56,512 bases of DNA, taken from Methanomicrobiales archaeon (GTDB lineage Archaea > Halobacteriota > Methanomicrobia > Methanomicrobiales > Methanospirillaceae). The stretch is from positions 1 to 56,512 of the forward strand of contig JAAYCY010000050.1 of the NCBI GenBank assembly GCA_012729535.1, read 5' to 3'. Below are positions 17,352 through 26,585 of this stretch, piece after piece. Position 1 is the first letter of the stretch. Each line of letters opens with the position of its first letter. Position numbers and translations under genes: made by a program. Under the pieces are notes generated by a model. The model saw only the letters and a list, made by a program, of their open reading frames with translations, searched no databases and was not told the origin of the DNA.

Positions 17352-18100
17352 TAGACAATCCGAAATGGAGATATGCCATACTTCCTGCAAATAATCCCTG
17401 ATGATTTACAGTCATCTTCCAGGTGAGGAACAATTCTTCTCCGGAAAAATGGATTCTCCGGATCATACATCGTGATAACAATCTCCGGGTAAGCAATACT
17501 GCATCCTTTGACATTCTGATGAGCCTTCCAGTGTCTTCTGCTATGCTCATCAAGACCATCTTCAATAAGACAGAAAACTTCAGGAGGACACCTGTCTTTT
17601 CCGATATCTATTGCATCAGTCAGACGGAATAATCCTGCAAGAAGGGGGATTTTAAGCCTAGAAGTAGTTCTGATTTTTAACAGGTCAGAGTGAGTATCAT
17701 GAAACCGGACAATAACTCCAAGATTTTCCCGCTCCTCAGGAGAGAGTAATTCCGATAGAAAAGGATCTCTCATTATCATATCTTCAGATAGTTCCGGATG
17801 TCTTCCCCTGTCATGGATGGAAAGAGGATGGAGAAACCCGATATCATGGAACCATGCTGCAAGGTAGAGGAGAAATATCTCCTGCTGTTGGAGTGGAAGT
17901 GGAAAAGAGATTAATAATTCATTTATATACGTAGTAATTGCTTGTGAATGACCGATTCCATGTGATTGAAACACCGGCAGTCCGCGTGGAATGAACGGAA
18001 GTAAATGACTGGCATACTCTTCAGCGGAACATATCCTACGGAAATAATCCGGGTGGGAAGTGAGCAGGTGGTAGCTTTTTTCTGCATTGGTATGTGTCAT
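17261..18100 (-). CDS. HD-domain phosphohydrolase
   Basis: A 279-residue protein with the HD metal-binding set: HGIGHSQ near residue 47, WFHDIGFLHP with the HD pair at 85-86, and RFHDTHSD near 150. HD proteins hydrolyse phosphate esters, often nucleotides. It is the last gene of a minus-strand group FmdE-DUF364-HD with an 18-base gap to DUF364, probably one operon. The last ~30 codons overlap the opposite-strand hydrolase gene; both frames look real because the overlap covers a conserved His region only on the other strand. Substrate unknown. Confidence 0.82.
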   Translation of the reverse strand: MTHTNAEKSYHLLTSHPDYFRRICSAEEYASHLLPFIPRGLPVFQSHGIGHSQAITTYINELLISFPLPLQQQEIFLLYLAAWFHDIGFLHPLSIHDRGRHPELSEDMIMRDPFLSELLSPEERENLGVIVRFHDTHSDLLKIRTTSRLKIPLLAGLFRLTDAIDIGKDRCPPEVFCLIEDGLDEHSRRHWKAHQNVKGCSIAYPEIVITMYDPENPFFRRRIVPHLEDDCKSSGIICRKYGISPFRIVYQRDEDTIPESSSTSIEKNRSFASASIQGQ

Positions 18101-18118
18101 TTTTCATTCAGGAACTAT

Positions 18119-18976
18119 TCATTCTCTGCTTTTTCTTATCAGAATCTTTTTCGCCGATACTCCAAAGAAATGGTATCCTGATCCTCCCTGCATTATTGCA
18201 GATATGAGGTTATCAGGATCGGTGACTGTTACTCCACCGATGGCAGTAACACCTCGTGCAAATAACCGGTCAGGAATGATACTTATCGTAGGGCCTCCGA
18301 TAATTACCGGCACTCCGGAGGGTATTTTTGAAAGTAGCCCTTCAAGAGTACTAGTTACCATAGTAGCACCAGTCATTACTACTGATCCAGCCTCTGCCAG
18401 AGCTTTGTCCTGTTTTTCAGGTGGTACATAAAATGGGAGTTCATCGTCTCGTAATGCTGCTTTATTCAACTCAAAGATTCGATACGGAATATTTTTTTCT
18501 TTTAGCCGGTGAATAACAGGCCAGAGAGCACCAACTACTATCACCGGTTTTGTGGGATCTTTAGAATCAACGAGATCAAATGCATCTTTGTCATATTCAA
18601 TATTATACCTTTCTTTTTGGCTGATATCGATGTACCATGCAGATAACGCATTAACAATACTGATTATCACTCCTCTTACAAGAGGGGCAGGAGAATCTAT
18701 GTAAGAGAGAATGTCTTTGATCAGAACACCTTCCATTTTTCCGCAATATGGCATTGAACTTGCTGAAGTTGTGCAACATACCGTTTCGGGTATAAGATCA
18801 ATTGGAGTGTAACATATACCTCCGTATCCATTTGATAACTTTACTCCGGTGAAAAAAACTCCAACGGCTACTTTTTCAATGGTAATATCAGAAAAAGGTG
18901 TAGGAAGGTTTTGTGCGAATAATTCAAGGGTTTCTTTCAGGATAAGGTCTTGTTCCGGTTTTTTAATTTCTGTCAT
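18119..18976 (-). CDS. DUF364 protein (putative heavy-metal chelation), copy 1
   Basis: A 285-residue cytoplasmic protein. The N-terminal half (DUF4213-like) has GVFFTGVKLSNGYGGICYTP and IPETVCCTTSASSMPYCGKM; the C-terminal half has VVVGALWPVIHRLKEKNIPY, then VMTGATMVTSTLEGLL, GGPTISIIPDRLFARG and GGSGYHFFGVSAKKILI. The fold of this family combines an enolase-like and a Rossmann-like part, and a heavy-metal chelation role has been proposed from structure. It lies 46 bases downstream of FmdE. A second copy is at 34903-35814 in an operon with SBP7. The Cys-Cys pair in the N-terminal part is shared by both copies and may bind metal. Confidence 0.85.
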   Translation of the reverse strand: MTEIKKPEQDLILKETLELFAQNLPTPFSDITIEKVAVGVFFTGVKLSNGYGGICYTPIDLIPETVCCTTSASSMPYCGKMEGVLIKDILSYIDSPAPLVRGVIISIVNALSAWYIDISQKERYNIEYDKDAFDLVDSKDPTKPVIVVGALWPVIHRLKEKNIPYRIFELNKAALRDDELPFYVPPEKQDKALAEAGSVVMTGATMVTSTLEGLLSKIPSGVPVIIGGPTISIIPDRLFARGVTAIGGVTVTDPDNLISAIMQGGSGYHFFGVSAKKILIRKSRE

Positions 18977-19022
18977 TATTTACTCATTATATTGAGAGAA
19001 ATTTCATTTTCAAAAATTTTGA

Positions 19023-19574
19023 TCATACGGAGGAGTAATATGATTCTCCGGAACAACTTTTACAGAGTATAAGATCCCCTTTTTGTATATCTCTGCCATC
19101 CATAATTTGTTCTTTGCATTTGGAGCATGTTACAGACCTTGAAGGAAATCCGGGCATATCTTCCGGAGGAATCTTGATAGAAACCTCCTGAATCCGGATT
19201 ATTTGTTCTTCTGGTGCATTCAGGATCATATCACGAAGTTCATTCATATCAGTAGGCTGATCCGTTTTTTTAGGAAGTTGTGAAACGCGGATGGCTTTCC
19301 CATTCCGTGTATCAACAAAAGTAGCAGCAAATTTTCCATAATTTAGAACCTTTAATGTCCGGTGGCCAAGTGAACACCCGGTAATTGCCTGGATTGCATC
19401 TGTTGCACACCTATCTATCTCAACGTAAACGATAAGATCATGGTTTTTTTCTAAAGGGTCCATATCAAGTTCTCTCATTGCGGCTATGGTCATCCTGGTT
19501 CCGGTAGCAATCCCCGGACAGATATCGCCATGGAACTGTCTTGCCTTCTCTAAAAGAATGGTAATTGCATTCAT
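19023..19574 (-). CDS. fmdE: FmdE family protein (formylmethanofuran dehydrogenase-associated)
   Basis: A 183-residue protein of the FmdE family. The N-terminus FHGDICPGIATGTRM carries the conserved His and Cys, followed by VEIDRCATDAIQAITGCSLGHR with two more conserved Cys. The C-terminus is a zinc ribbon, CSKC...CKSC. FmdE is encoded in the molybdenum formylmethanofuran dehydrogenase operon of some methanogens, but its function is not settled; metal or cofactor handling is suspected. Here it leads a group with DUF364 and an HD protein and lies ~20 kb from the fmd operon. TATATTTAATAAAG about 30-40 bases upstream looks like its promoter. Confidence 0.88.
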   Translation of the reverse strand: MNAITILLEKARQFHGDICPGIATGTRMTIAAMRELDMDPLEKNHDLIVYVEIDRCATDAIQAITGCSLGHRTLKVLNYGKFAATFVDTRNGKAIRVSQLPKKTDQPTDMNELRDMILNAPEEQIIRIQEVSIKIPPEDMPGFPSRSVTCSKCKEQIMDGRDIQKGDLILCKSCSGESYYSSV

Positions 19575-19977
19575 CTTCAGTGTACCTATTTACTTTATTA
19601 AATATATTTTTTTTACTTTTAATTTTCATTAAAATTCAACACGAGTCAAACAGTTTTAATAATATCAAAGTATAAATTAATATGTGGTGTTTAGTACTTC
19701 CTGCAAAGTTATGATATGACCAGAGAAATATCATGTGGTAATCCCAAACCGGGAAAAAGAATACAATCCGATCATGCCTTTTGTTTACCCGGTTGCTTCT
19801 CATTCATCAGGAACAAACGGACTAACCACCACTTTCTATTCAAATCTTAAGTTATTGCCTTTTTTCTGGATCAGAATTGAAGTTTATTCAGATTCAGTGA
19901 GTAATCCCTCTATTCAAAACAGAATAGATAAATGGGATGGTGTTCCATGTTAATGTATAACCGTTAGGAGTTGACTG
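19575..19977. other. 403-base divergent intergenic region
   Basis: Contains the promoter of fmdE on the minus strand (TATA-like tract around 19600). A 72-codon frame at 19735-19953 shows no ribosome binding site or family resemblance and is not called. Confidence 0.4.
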
Positions 19978-20223
19978 ATGGTAAAAGTAAATGACATCTA
20001 CGAGATATCTTTGTATCCGGCTGAGTGGAATTCAGTTGTAAAACAGTTCCAGGTTAATCAGGATAATGGAAAAGGAACCCTGCTTGAACGAAATATTGCT
20101 GGAACACAGGTTAAATGTGAGATGACCGGATATTCATGGAACGGAGCAAAAAAGCCAGCATCTCCTTTAAAACAGAGAATCAAAGTCCAAGTCACTGAAA
20201 TTGTGAAAGTTTTACAAAATTAA
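19978..20223 (+). CDS. Small hypothetical protein, 81 residues
   Basis: A short, basic, soluble protein without signal peptide, membrane segment or Cys motif beyond one Cys. The pattern of strands (EISLYPAEW, KCEMTGYSW, RIKVQVTEIVKVL) suggests a small beta-barrel. Support is mainly a good ribosome binding site, TAGGAG, eight bases before the ATG, and an open frame of believable composition. I do not recognise it. Divergent from fmdE and about 430 bases from SBP1. Confidence 0.55.
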   Translation: MVKVNDIYEISLYPAEWNSVVKQFQVNQDNGKGTLLERNIAGTQVKCEMTGYSWNGAKKPASPLKQRIKVQVTEIVKVLQN

Positions 20224-20655
20224 TTTTTTTTTATCTGAATGGATATTCTACATCCAGCAAATATCAGATAACCGGACTGGTATGACAACAGACTGGTATT
20301 ACCTAATCGAATTTTGATTCCTAAAAAATATCCGATTTTAACGAGTTTAAATTATTTTTACTTGTTATTCTTGCTTTTTTTATTTGTATCGCCCTCTATG
20401 AATGCATGGCAAGTAATTATTGTATACTATTACAACCGGCTAATTGTTCGATAAGTTCGTTTCTGGAATTGGCTTTTTTCCTCAAATGGATTTGTTGAAA
20501 TGAGGAAGATGTTATGGTTGGACCGAATAATAAGATTGGAATGGGGCTATTACGTGATTAATCCGATTTCAGGGATTATACGCAGGATTAAGATAGAATA
20601 TCAGGAAAACCGAATATTATTGAAAAATTCAAAAAAAATTGATTTCATCAGGAAA
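20224..20655. other. 432-base intergenic region
   Basis: No gene or relic recognised on either strand. T-rich runs after 20223 may end transcription of the small gene. Confidence 0.35.
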
Positions 20656-21702
20656 TTATGATGATGAAGGTTTATTCAGTACAACCTTACTCTTATCCTG
20701 AAGAAGGGTCTTAACATCCTCGTCTGAAAGTTCAATCCGATAGAATTTCTTGTAAAATTCCTGGATTTCTTGTGTAAGATCAAAGGTAACTGCATCCGGG
20801 TAAACCATGCTCTGCAGCCACATGGTTCCAAGGATTGATTCCGGAACCGGAAGTTCCCAGCTCATGAGATACTTTGGCATCTGGTAAACCTGTTTCTCCT
20901 GAACAGCCGGAAGTGATTCCCAGGCAGGGTCAGCTAAAATATCTTCAACAGTAGCTGAATTATACGGGAGGAGTATTACAACCGATGGATCCCAGTTGTA
21001 AACCTGATCGATGGAAACGGTGTTATCTCCACCGGATAGCCCCTGTGCTGCATTTGCTGAACCGATGATACGTGCAATTTCCGCCTCATAATAGTTATCA
21101 CCCAGTGTCTGGAGAGGGGACCGCTGACCAAAGTAAATGGTCTTCTTATCTGCGTCCGTGATTGAATCTCCGGTTTCCTGAATGGATTTCATCTTCTGAT
21201 TGTAATAATCAATGAATTCCTGTGCTTCTTCTTCTTTACCAAATACTTTTCCGATGATATCGTAACTTTTTGCAAGATTATCGGCCTGTTCAAGATCAAT
21301 TTTTACAATTGGAATACCTACTCTTTCAATATCATCGTTGATCTTGGTATAGTCAACTGAAGAAATCACAACTTCCGGCTCAAGTTTCATTAATTCTTCA
21401 AGATTTACATTGGTTTTACAACCGGCTGAGGGTAATGAACCAAGTCTTTTTTGTGTTTTATTAACCAACTCGCGATTTGCGGGTCCGATACATGTTGCAA
21501 CCAGACGGTCATCTGCCCCGATGACATAAATAAACTGGCTGGAGAAAGGATCAACAGTAACAACCCTGCTCGCATCAGCAGGTATCTGGACTTCTGTTCC
21601 GGTAATGTCAGTAATCGTAATTTCTTCGGCTACTGCACATCCTGTCAGCAATACAATTCCTGTAAGAAGGATACAACAAATATGAATCAGGGATAATTTC
21701 AT
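20656..21702 (-). CDS. Substrate-binding protein of a chelate-type ABC importer (SBP1)
   Basis: A 348-residue lipoprotein-like receptor of the iron-complex/cobalamin family (type III fold, two lobes joined by a long helix). The signal peptide ends in LLTGC, a good lipobox. Then come the family opening TDITGTEVQIPADASRVVTV, the N-lobe ending LMKLEPEVVISS, the linker helix SYDIIGKVFGKEEEAQEFI, and the C-lobe with WDPSVVILLP, PAVQEKQVYQMP and the LSDEDVKTLL ending. ATG 21702 (MKLSLIH) is preferred over 21726 because it starts the hydrophobic leader. The truncated twin is at 125-427. No transporter gene is adjacent; the pair at 35832-37646 probably serves it. Confidence 0.92.
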   Translation of the reverse strand: MKLSLIHICCILLTGIVLLTGCAVAEEITITDITGTEVQIPADASRVVTVDPFSSQFIYVIGADDRLVATCIGPANRELVNKTQKRLGSLPSAGCKTNVNLEELMKLEPEVVISSVDYTKINDDIERVGIPIVKIDLEQADNLAKSYDIIGKVFGKEEEAQEFIDYYNQKMKSIQETGDSITDADKKTIYFGQRSPLQTLGDNYYEAEIARIIGSANAAQGLSGGDNTVSIDQVYNWDPSVVILLPYNSATVEDILADPAWESLPAVQEKQVYQMPKYLMSWELPVPESILGTMWLQSMVYPDAVTFDLTQEIQEFYKKFYRIELSDEDVKTLLQDKSKVVLNKPSSS

Positions 21703-21797
21703 ACACACACCATTTAGTGATCTCATGATCTCAGAATGTTATGTTAACTTTAACTTATGAAATTACCTAATTTGATCCATAAAAAAATGGAACAACA

Positions 21798-21810
21798 TTA
21801 ACTTAGTTAA
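21798..21810. promoter_or_regulatory. 13-base palindrome upstream of SBP1, possible operator
   Basis: TTAACTTAGTTAA, perfect 6+1+6 palindrome about 95 bases before the SBP1 start. Conserved with 522-534 in the other block copy. A similar TAAACTTAGTTAT stands upstream of SBP2 at 25313-25325, and a half-site AGTTAACTTA before SBP5 at 30271-30280. A shared regulator of the SBP genes is inferred. Confidence 0.4.
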
Positions 21811-21819
21811 CTAATCTAT

Positions 21820-22225
21820 AATAAACCCCATAATTTTGTTGAATTCCGGATTCTGGGATCTATTTTTGCGGAATTTCAGATTAAAATAATTTTTTATGTC
21901 TCTATAATATGTTATGATAAATGATCCAGAGGATTGACTTTCCGGAATGAGTTCAAGAAGAGTGGATAGAAATCCTCGACATAGTGTGCATTTTTTTCCG
22001 GATATGTAACCCGGATTACATCGCTATTAAGAATACTACTTATGTGAATATCATCAGGTTTTTCAATGAGGTAAACAGGCGTCAGGTACTGGTATCTGGT
22101 AATAATAAGGGTCCCTTGTGAAAGGGTGTTTAAATTTTCAGCGTTATTTTCCCTGATAATTGGTAATCGGTTCGAAAAATACCGATCCTGATTAACTAGA
22201 TTCGGAGGGTTTTATGAATAATCAC
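21820..22225 (-). pseudogene. Broken copy of the 138-residue hypothetical gene
   Basis: Colinear with 535-951 and clearly similar along its length. The frame is destroyed by an amber codon at codon 10 (CTC CGA ATC TAG) and by single-base deletions, for example at GATAGAAATCC near 21970 where copy A has GATAGATAATCC. The order relative to SBP1 and the repeat protein is the same as in copy A. Confidence 0.85.
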
Positions 22226-22341
22226 ACAAGATCATAGATGCGTTGTTTTTACGGGTGATGTAATTATTCTCATGATACGAGAGAGTCAGGACAAGAAACA
22301 AAAAAAGATCCTGATAATTCAGGGTTGTAAGGAATAACTCA

Positions 22342-22947
22342 TTAACAGGTTTTTGATGCCTCTATTGCAGCCTTGAGAGCATCTTCAGACACACCAAGTT
22401 TCTTTGCTGCATCTGTAAAGTGTCCACCGTCACCAGGTGTTCCCATTACTTCATGTAATGCTTCTTCAGAAACGCCAAGTTTTGCTGCAATTGCTGCATT
22501 GTCTGGTCTTTCACCGGGTTGACCATTTTTTGGTTCACCCATAGCTGCTTTGAGTGCATCCTCGGTACACCCAAGTTTAGTTGCCATTGTAGCAAAATCT
22601 CTTTCTGGCTGTTCTTTCATACCCATTGCTACTTTAAGGGCATCTTCAGACACACCAAGTGTCTTTGCAGCAGATGCAAAATCCATTCCCTTCTCGCCAT
22701 TGCCCATTGCCGCTTTGAGTGCGTCTTCAGTTACACCAAGAGTTTTTGCAGCAGATACAAAGTCCGGTCCCGGATGAATTGCTGACTTCAGAGCATCTTC
22801 AGTAACACCAAGTGTTGCTGCAGCCTTTGCATAATCAGTACAGTCCTGTGGGGGCTGACCCTGTGGAGCCGGATCTGCTGCGTAAACTCCGCTGATGAGG
22901 AGAGCAAACAGACAAATGATTCCAAATATTCTGATGATTGATTTCAT
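22342..22947 (-). CDS. Secreted protein of six tandem helical repeats
   Basis: A 201-residue exported protein. After a signal peptide (MKSIIRIFGIICLFALLISG) and a short Pro/Gln linker come six units of about 25-35 residues, each built on LGVTEDALKAAM: variants LGVTEDALKSAI, LGVSEDALKVAM, LGCTEDALKAAM, LGVSEEALHEVM and LGVSEDALKAAI. Linkers between units are rich in Gly, Pro and Lys. Cys residues stand just before the first repeat and at the very C-terminus, so a disulfide or tether is possible. ATG 22947 is chosen for the AAGGGA site upstream; an in-frame start at 22986 would precede the leader. Function unknown; it sits amid the chelate receptors and may bind a ligand or the cell surface. 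Confidence 0.82.
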   Translation of the reverse strand: MKSIIRIFGIICLFALLISGVYAADPAPQGQPPQDCTDYAKAAATLGVTEDALKSAIHPGPDFVSAAKTLGVTEDALKAAMGNGEKGMDFASAAKTLGVSEDALKVAMGMKEQPERDFATMATKLGCTEDALKAAMGEPKNGQPGERPDNAAIAAKLGVSEEALHEVMGTPGDGGHFTDAAKKLGVSEDALKAAIEASKTC

Positions 22948-23002
22948 GGTATCAATTCCCTTACAATTGTGATCTTCAGAGAACAACAGATGTTGAGCGA
23001 AA

Positions 23003-23013
23003 CGCTATTTAAA
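23003..23013 (-). promoter_or_regulatory. TATA-like box of the repeat-protein gene
   Basis: CTATTTAAA (plus strand) lies about 57 bases before the ATG at 22947, and the same sequence and spacing persist in front of the decayed copy at 1267. Conservation across copies supports it as the promoter. Confidence 0.5.
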
Positions 23014-23059
23014 AAATGATAGTCCGTTTGGTTGGTATAAACAACCAAGTGGTTTGATA

Positions 23060-23542
23060 TTAACTGGCAGACTCTTTGATGAACGAGCGTGTAGGATGGA
23101 TTTTTTCAAATGGGACTCCATAAAAACGCTGGTAAATACTGTCTGCTTCAGATGTGACATCCCATGAGCATCTTTCCGGATGAAAGGATTTAGCAAGGAG
23201 CATAAGAAAATTCCCAGGCATTCTTCTTCTTTTGCAGGTTTTATAAGTTCTTCTGCACTTTTATGGCGAAGTCCTGTCCCGATTGCTTCAGGAGTACTGG
23301 CAAGAATTTCTGAAACACATCCCGGACAGGAAAGATTACAACCTACCGTACTAATCTGAAGGGATTTTGCCTTTGGCCATCCATGAACAAAAGGAATGGT
23401 CTACACAGACCGGTGTTACAACAAGCCAATGGTCCGGATATCTCTCTATTATCTCATTATTGGATGAAGTATACATGGCACATCTGCCTGTACTTCCTTC
23501 TGAAATGTCACAATGATGCGGACAATAGAGACACTTTGTCAT
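23060..23542 (-). pseudogene. Remnant of the radical SAM-SBP fusion gene (copy B)
   Basis: The first ~110 codons and the last ~50 codons of the gene at 1375-3123 are joined, with about 1.26 kb missing between AAG triplets near 23210. There is also a one-base deletion near 23400, after VVTPV, that shifts the N-terminal part out of frame. The SAM cluster Cys codons are still readable in the shifted frame. It overlaps the methyltransferase stop by 4 bases, exactly as in copy A, so the operon layout predates the duplication. Confidence 0.92.
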
Positions 23543-24183
23543 GTTCGCTCCATCATAAGCCAGAATCCTGAATCATCATCAACAATTGAATATTTTTTAA
23601 CTCCTGCCTTCTGTAATGCCGATGAGATCACTTCAGGAGAACGTGAGATAAATCGTTCTTTTATTGAATTTTCAAACTCCGGATCCCGCTCTTTCATCTT
23701 TTCTACTATGTCTCTTTTAAGAGAAGCATTTCCAAATCCTCCCCCTACATAAGAGACCCCTCCGGGTTTTAATACCCGGTATATCTCTTTAAGACCCTTT
23801 GATAAGTCCTCCCAGAAGAACCATGATCCCCTGCTGAAAACTACATCAAAGGTTTCATCATCAAAAGGAATCTCACAAACATCCCCTAACGTGGGGATTA
23901 CTTTTTTTGAGAGTCCTTTTTCAGTTATCCGCTCGGTACATGTCTGGATCATATCCGGGGATACATCAAGGGCATATACGGTTAATTCTGAAACCGCAGC
24001 AAGGGATGTGCCCAGATGTCCTGGACCACATCCGATTTCCAGGGCTTTTCCAGAAGATATTCCAGTATTTTTAATGATCTGTTCTGCAATAACCGGATAA
24101 ATGGGAGCAAAGATTGTATCTGCAATTGATAAAAAATGTTTACTATCTTTTTTCCCCATTTTCATAGCTGATTTTTCTACCAT
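23539..24183 (-). CDS. SAM-dependent methyltransferase, class I (copy B)
   Basis: A 214-residue enzyme close to the one at 3120-3764 along its whole length: LEIGCGPGHLG (motif I), ALDVSPDM, GDVCEIPFDDETFDVVFSRG and VLKPGGVSYVGGGFGNA. I start it at ATG 24183 (MVEKSAMKMG); an in-frame TTG at 24192 is possible. It follows SBP2 by 14 bases and precedes the ruined radical SAM gene. Retention in both copies, while every other block gene survives in only one, implies it works with partners outside this operon. The acceptor is unknown. Confidence 0.9.
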   Translation of the reverse strand: MVEKSAMKMGKKDSKHFLSIADTIFAPIYPVIAEQIIKNTGISSGKALEIGCGPGHLGTSLAAVSELTVYALDVSPDMIQTCTERITEKGLSKKVIPTLGDVCEIPFDDETFDVVFSRGSWFFWEDLSKGLKEIYRVLKPGGVSYVGGGFGNASLKRDIVEKMKERDPEFENSIKERFISRSPEVISSALQKAGVKKYSIVDDDSGFWLMMERT

Positions 24184-24197
24184 GCTCTTCAATTATC

Positions 24198-25280
24198 TCA
24201 CAAATATTCAGGAACTCTTTTTAACAGGCCATCAAGCTCTGAAGATGTCAGGGTAACACCGTAAAAAGATTCATAAAACTCTGATACTTTTTCCCGAAGC
24301 TGGTCGGTTGTGTATTTTTCAGGATACAGGGTGTGCAGCATCCAGTACAGTCCCGGAATCTGGTTGGTTCCCGGTGGCCGGTCAAACCATGAGAATGGTG
24401 CAGCAGGTACTGCATATACTCTTTCAGACTTTACTGCAGGAACATCCTGCCAAAGGGGATCGTCAAGGACTGATGATGCAAAGGATGCATCACTGGCGAT
24501 AATAACATCCGGTTTCCAGGTCATAACCTGTTCAAGAGAAACCGGGGTCATACCATATCCGGGAGTAATGGTCGTTTCTGCAACATTTTTGCCACCACAA
24601 AAGTCTATGAGTAGTGAGTGTTGTGATCCGCTCGGGTCGGTTGCAAGGCCATCTGGTCCTTCAGCATAAAATACTCTCACTTTATCTGTTTCCGGGATGG
24701 TTGATACAGTATCTTCTACTGTTTTTAGAGCCTCTTTATAATATGCATTCAGCGCATTTGCCCTCTCTTCTTTTCCAAGGACAGAACCAATAAAGGTAAT
24801 TGGGCCGGAATATTTGGATACGTTAGCGGTATCCTGAACAGTTACAAGCGGAATTTCACCAAACCGTACCTGTCGCTCTTCCACCTCGTCTATGTTCTTT
24901 GGATCTCCGGTAATAGTTCGTCCTTCAAAAATAATGTCTGGATTCATTGCAATGAAGGTTTCATAGTTGCCATCTGTTTTTCCAAACCATCCGCCTACTA
25001 CCGGAAGGTTATGGAATTGTTCAGGCATGTATTGTTTTGTCAGAGCAGTGGGCTCTGAGTTCCATGCTGTGAGTAGTTCAGGAGCTACCAGGTACAAAGT
25101 CATGGTAGTTGGTGGGGCAGTACTGACGATACTTGTAATTTCTGCCGGTATGGTGAGTTCTCTTCCAAGAGCATCGGATATCACCTGGTCAGAAGAGACA
25201 GTGTCTGCATACAATGGTGATATACACAGAATACTTGCGATTATTGCAATGAATGCAATTATTAATCCTTTTTTGATCAT
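24198..25280 (-). CDS. Substrate-binding protein of a chelate-type ABC importer (SBP2)
   Basis: A 360-residue receptor with a cleavable signal peptide (MIKKGLIIAFIAIIASILCI, ending before ADTV). The family opening ISDALGRELTIPAEITSIV is followed by an N-lobe with FEGRTITGD, the linker helix GSVLGKEERANALNAYY, and a C-lobe with VRVFYAEGPDG, SLLIDFCGGKNVAE, WKPDVIIASDASF, RVYAVPAAPFSWFDRPPG, and an ending LTSSELDGLL. GAGGAAAAGG precedes the ATG. This is the SBP most similar in layout to the SBP-like tail of the radical SAM proteins. It heads the operon SBP2-methyltransferase-(radical SAM). Copy A is a deletion remnant at 3771-4159. Confidence 0.93.
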   Translation of the reverse strand: MIKKGLIIAFIAIIASILCISPLYADTVSSDQVISDALGRELTIPAEITSIVSTAPPTTMTLYLVAPELLTAWNSEPTALTKQYMPEQFHNLPVVGGWFGKTDGNYETFIAMNPDIIFEGRTITGDPKNIDEVEERQVRFGEIPLVTVQDTANVSKYSGPITFIGSVLGKEERANALNAYYKEALKTVEDTVSTIPETDKVRVFYAEGPDGLATDPSGSQHSLLIDFCGGKNVAETTITPGYGMTPVSLEQVMTWKPDVIIASDASFASSVLDDPLWQDVPAVKSERVYAVPAAPFSWFDRPPGTNQIPGLYWMLHTLYPEKYTTDQLREKVSEFYESFYGVTLTSSELDGLLKRVPEYL

Positions 25281-25538
25281 ACCTTTTCCTCATCTTAAGT
25301 TACTAATTTTAGTAAACTTAGTTATGAGGTATAGCCTATTAATTAAAAAAGAATACTATTTTGATCCGGTTAGTTACTTCTCATTTCTCTCACGTTTCTG
25401 TAGAAATTCAGGATAATTTCAAAGAGAAAAATTAATGTTCAATAATTATGATTAACCATATTCGATGATAAATTACTTTATAGGTAAACACCGATAATCA
25501 ACAGGGATGATAGGTACTATCTTCCTGAAGTGAATCAC

Positions 25539-26585
25539 ATGCAAAAGAATTTTTGTTCTCTTATTCTGGTTATATTCCTCATTTTGGGGTGTATGAGTTT
25601 CTGCCCGGTAAGTGGGGAGACGGGGAAAACAAAGATCATCACTGATATGGGTGGTAATGATGTTACGATCCCTGCAGATATACAGCGTATCATCATTACC
25701 TGTTATGGTGGAGCTACACAGGAAGTTGCAGTAATGGATGGTGAAAGTAAGATCATCGCTCAACCTCCCCAGAGTTTCCCAGCATTTCTGAAGATCTATC
25801 CGGATCTCACAAGCGTTCCAGATGTAGGAAAATTTGACGAACTCAATATTGAATCCATCATGGAACTCAATCCTGATGTGGTAATTAATAGTGTAACTGG
25901 ATCTAAAGGAAATGCAAAACTTAAGGAAAACTCGATTCCGGTAATTCAGGTTTATACACGGAAGGCAAATTTAAACAATATTTATAATGAATTCAGAATG
26001 GTGGGAGATCTTCTGAATGAACCGGTCAGGGCCGAACAGCTCATTTCGTATTGGGATGAGAAGAAGGGATTATTACATGAAAGAATCAGTAAAATCCCAA
26101 AAGATAAGAGAAAAACGGTCTATTACATGCTCGGAAGTCCTTTGCATACAAATGGTGAGAAATGGTGGGGAGATTCCTTTGTTACCATTGCCGGAGGCAT
26201 AAATGTTGCTGCAGATATTGGTGATGTCAGAGATATCAATGCAGAACAACTTGCACAGTGGGATCCGGACCTAATTGTGGTAAGTGCCAATGAGGGTTCA
26301 TACGTATCTGATGAGACTATCAATAGTGATCCACAACTTGCAGGTTTAAAAGCGATTAAAAACGGAGAAGTGTATCATATTCCGATTGGTGGATTCTGGT
26401 GGGACCGGCCTTCTCCGGAAAGTCCGCTCGGATTCTTATGGCTTGCAAAAACCCTTTATCCGGAAACGTTTAGCGATATCGATATGGTAAAAGAAACGAA
26501 AGACTTTTTCAGTGATTTTTATGGTGTAGAATTATCTGATGATGAGATTAATATAATCCTTGCAGCAAAAGATCCAAGTGAATAA
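25539..26585 (+). CDS. Substrate-binding protein of a chelate-type ABC importer (SBP3)
   Basis: A 348-residue receptor with a signal peptide that includes LILGC, a possible lipobox. It belongs to a subgroup with SBP6 and SBP7, marked by GGATQEVAVMDG in the N-lobe, NPDVVINSVTGSKGNAKL, and the C-lobe block GGFWWDRPSPESPLGFLWLA. The linker helix is VGDLLNEPVRAEQLISYWD and the ending LSDDEINIIL. I prefer ATG 25539 over GTG 25530. Divergent from SBP2 and followed by a methyltransferase 169 bases downstream. These two plus-strand genes have no counterpart in copy A of the block, so they were inserted here or lost there. Confidence 0.92.
   Translation: MQKNFCSLILVIFLILGCMSFCPVSGETGKTKIITDMGGNDVTIPADIQRIIITCYGGATQEVAVMDGESKIIAQPPQSFPAFLKIYPDLTSVPDVGKFDELNIESIMELNPDVVINSVTGSKGNAKLKENSIPVIQVYTRKANLNNIYNEFRMVGDLLNEPVRAEQLISYWDEKKGLLHERISKIPKDKRKTVYYMLGSPLHTNGEKWWGDSFVTIAGGINVAADIGDVRDINAEQLAQWDPDLIVVSANEGSYVSDETINSDPQLAGLKAIKNGEVYHIPIGGFWWDRPSPESPLGFLWLAKTLYPETFSDIDMVKETKDFFSDFYGVELSDDEINIILAAKDPSE

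Noticed and set aside
19735-19953. Open frame of 72 codons upstream of the small 81-residue gene
   Set aside because: No ribosome binding site and no resemblance; composition unlike neighbours.
374-22197. The stops inside the remnants of SBP1 (copy A), repeat protein (copy A) and 138-residue gene (copy B) are all TAG, which could mean pyrrolysine readthrough
   Set aside because: Intact genes here, such as modC and radical SAM paralog 1, end in TAG, and each remnant also has deletions, truncation or frameshifts.
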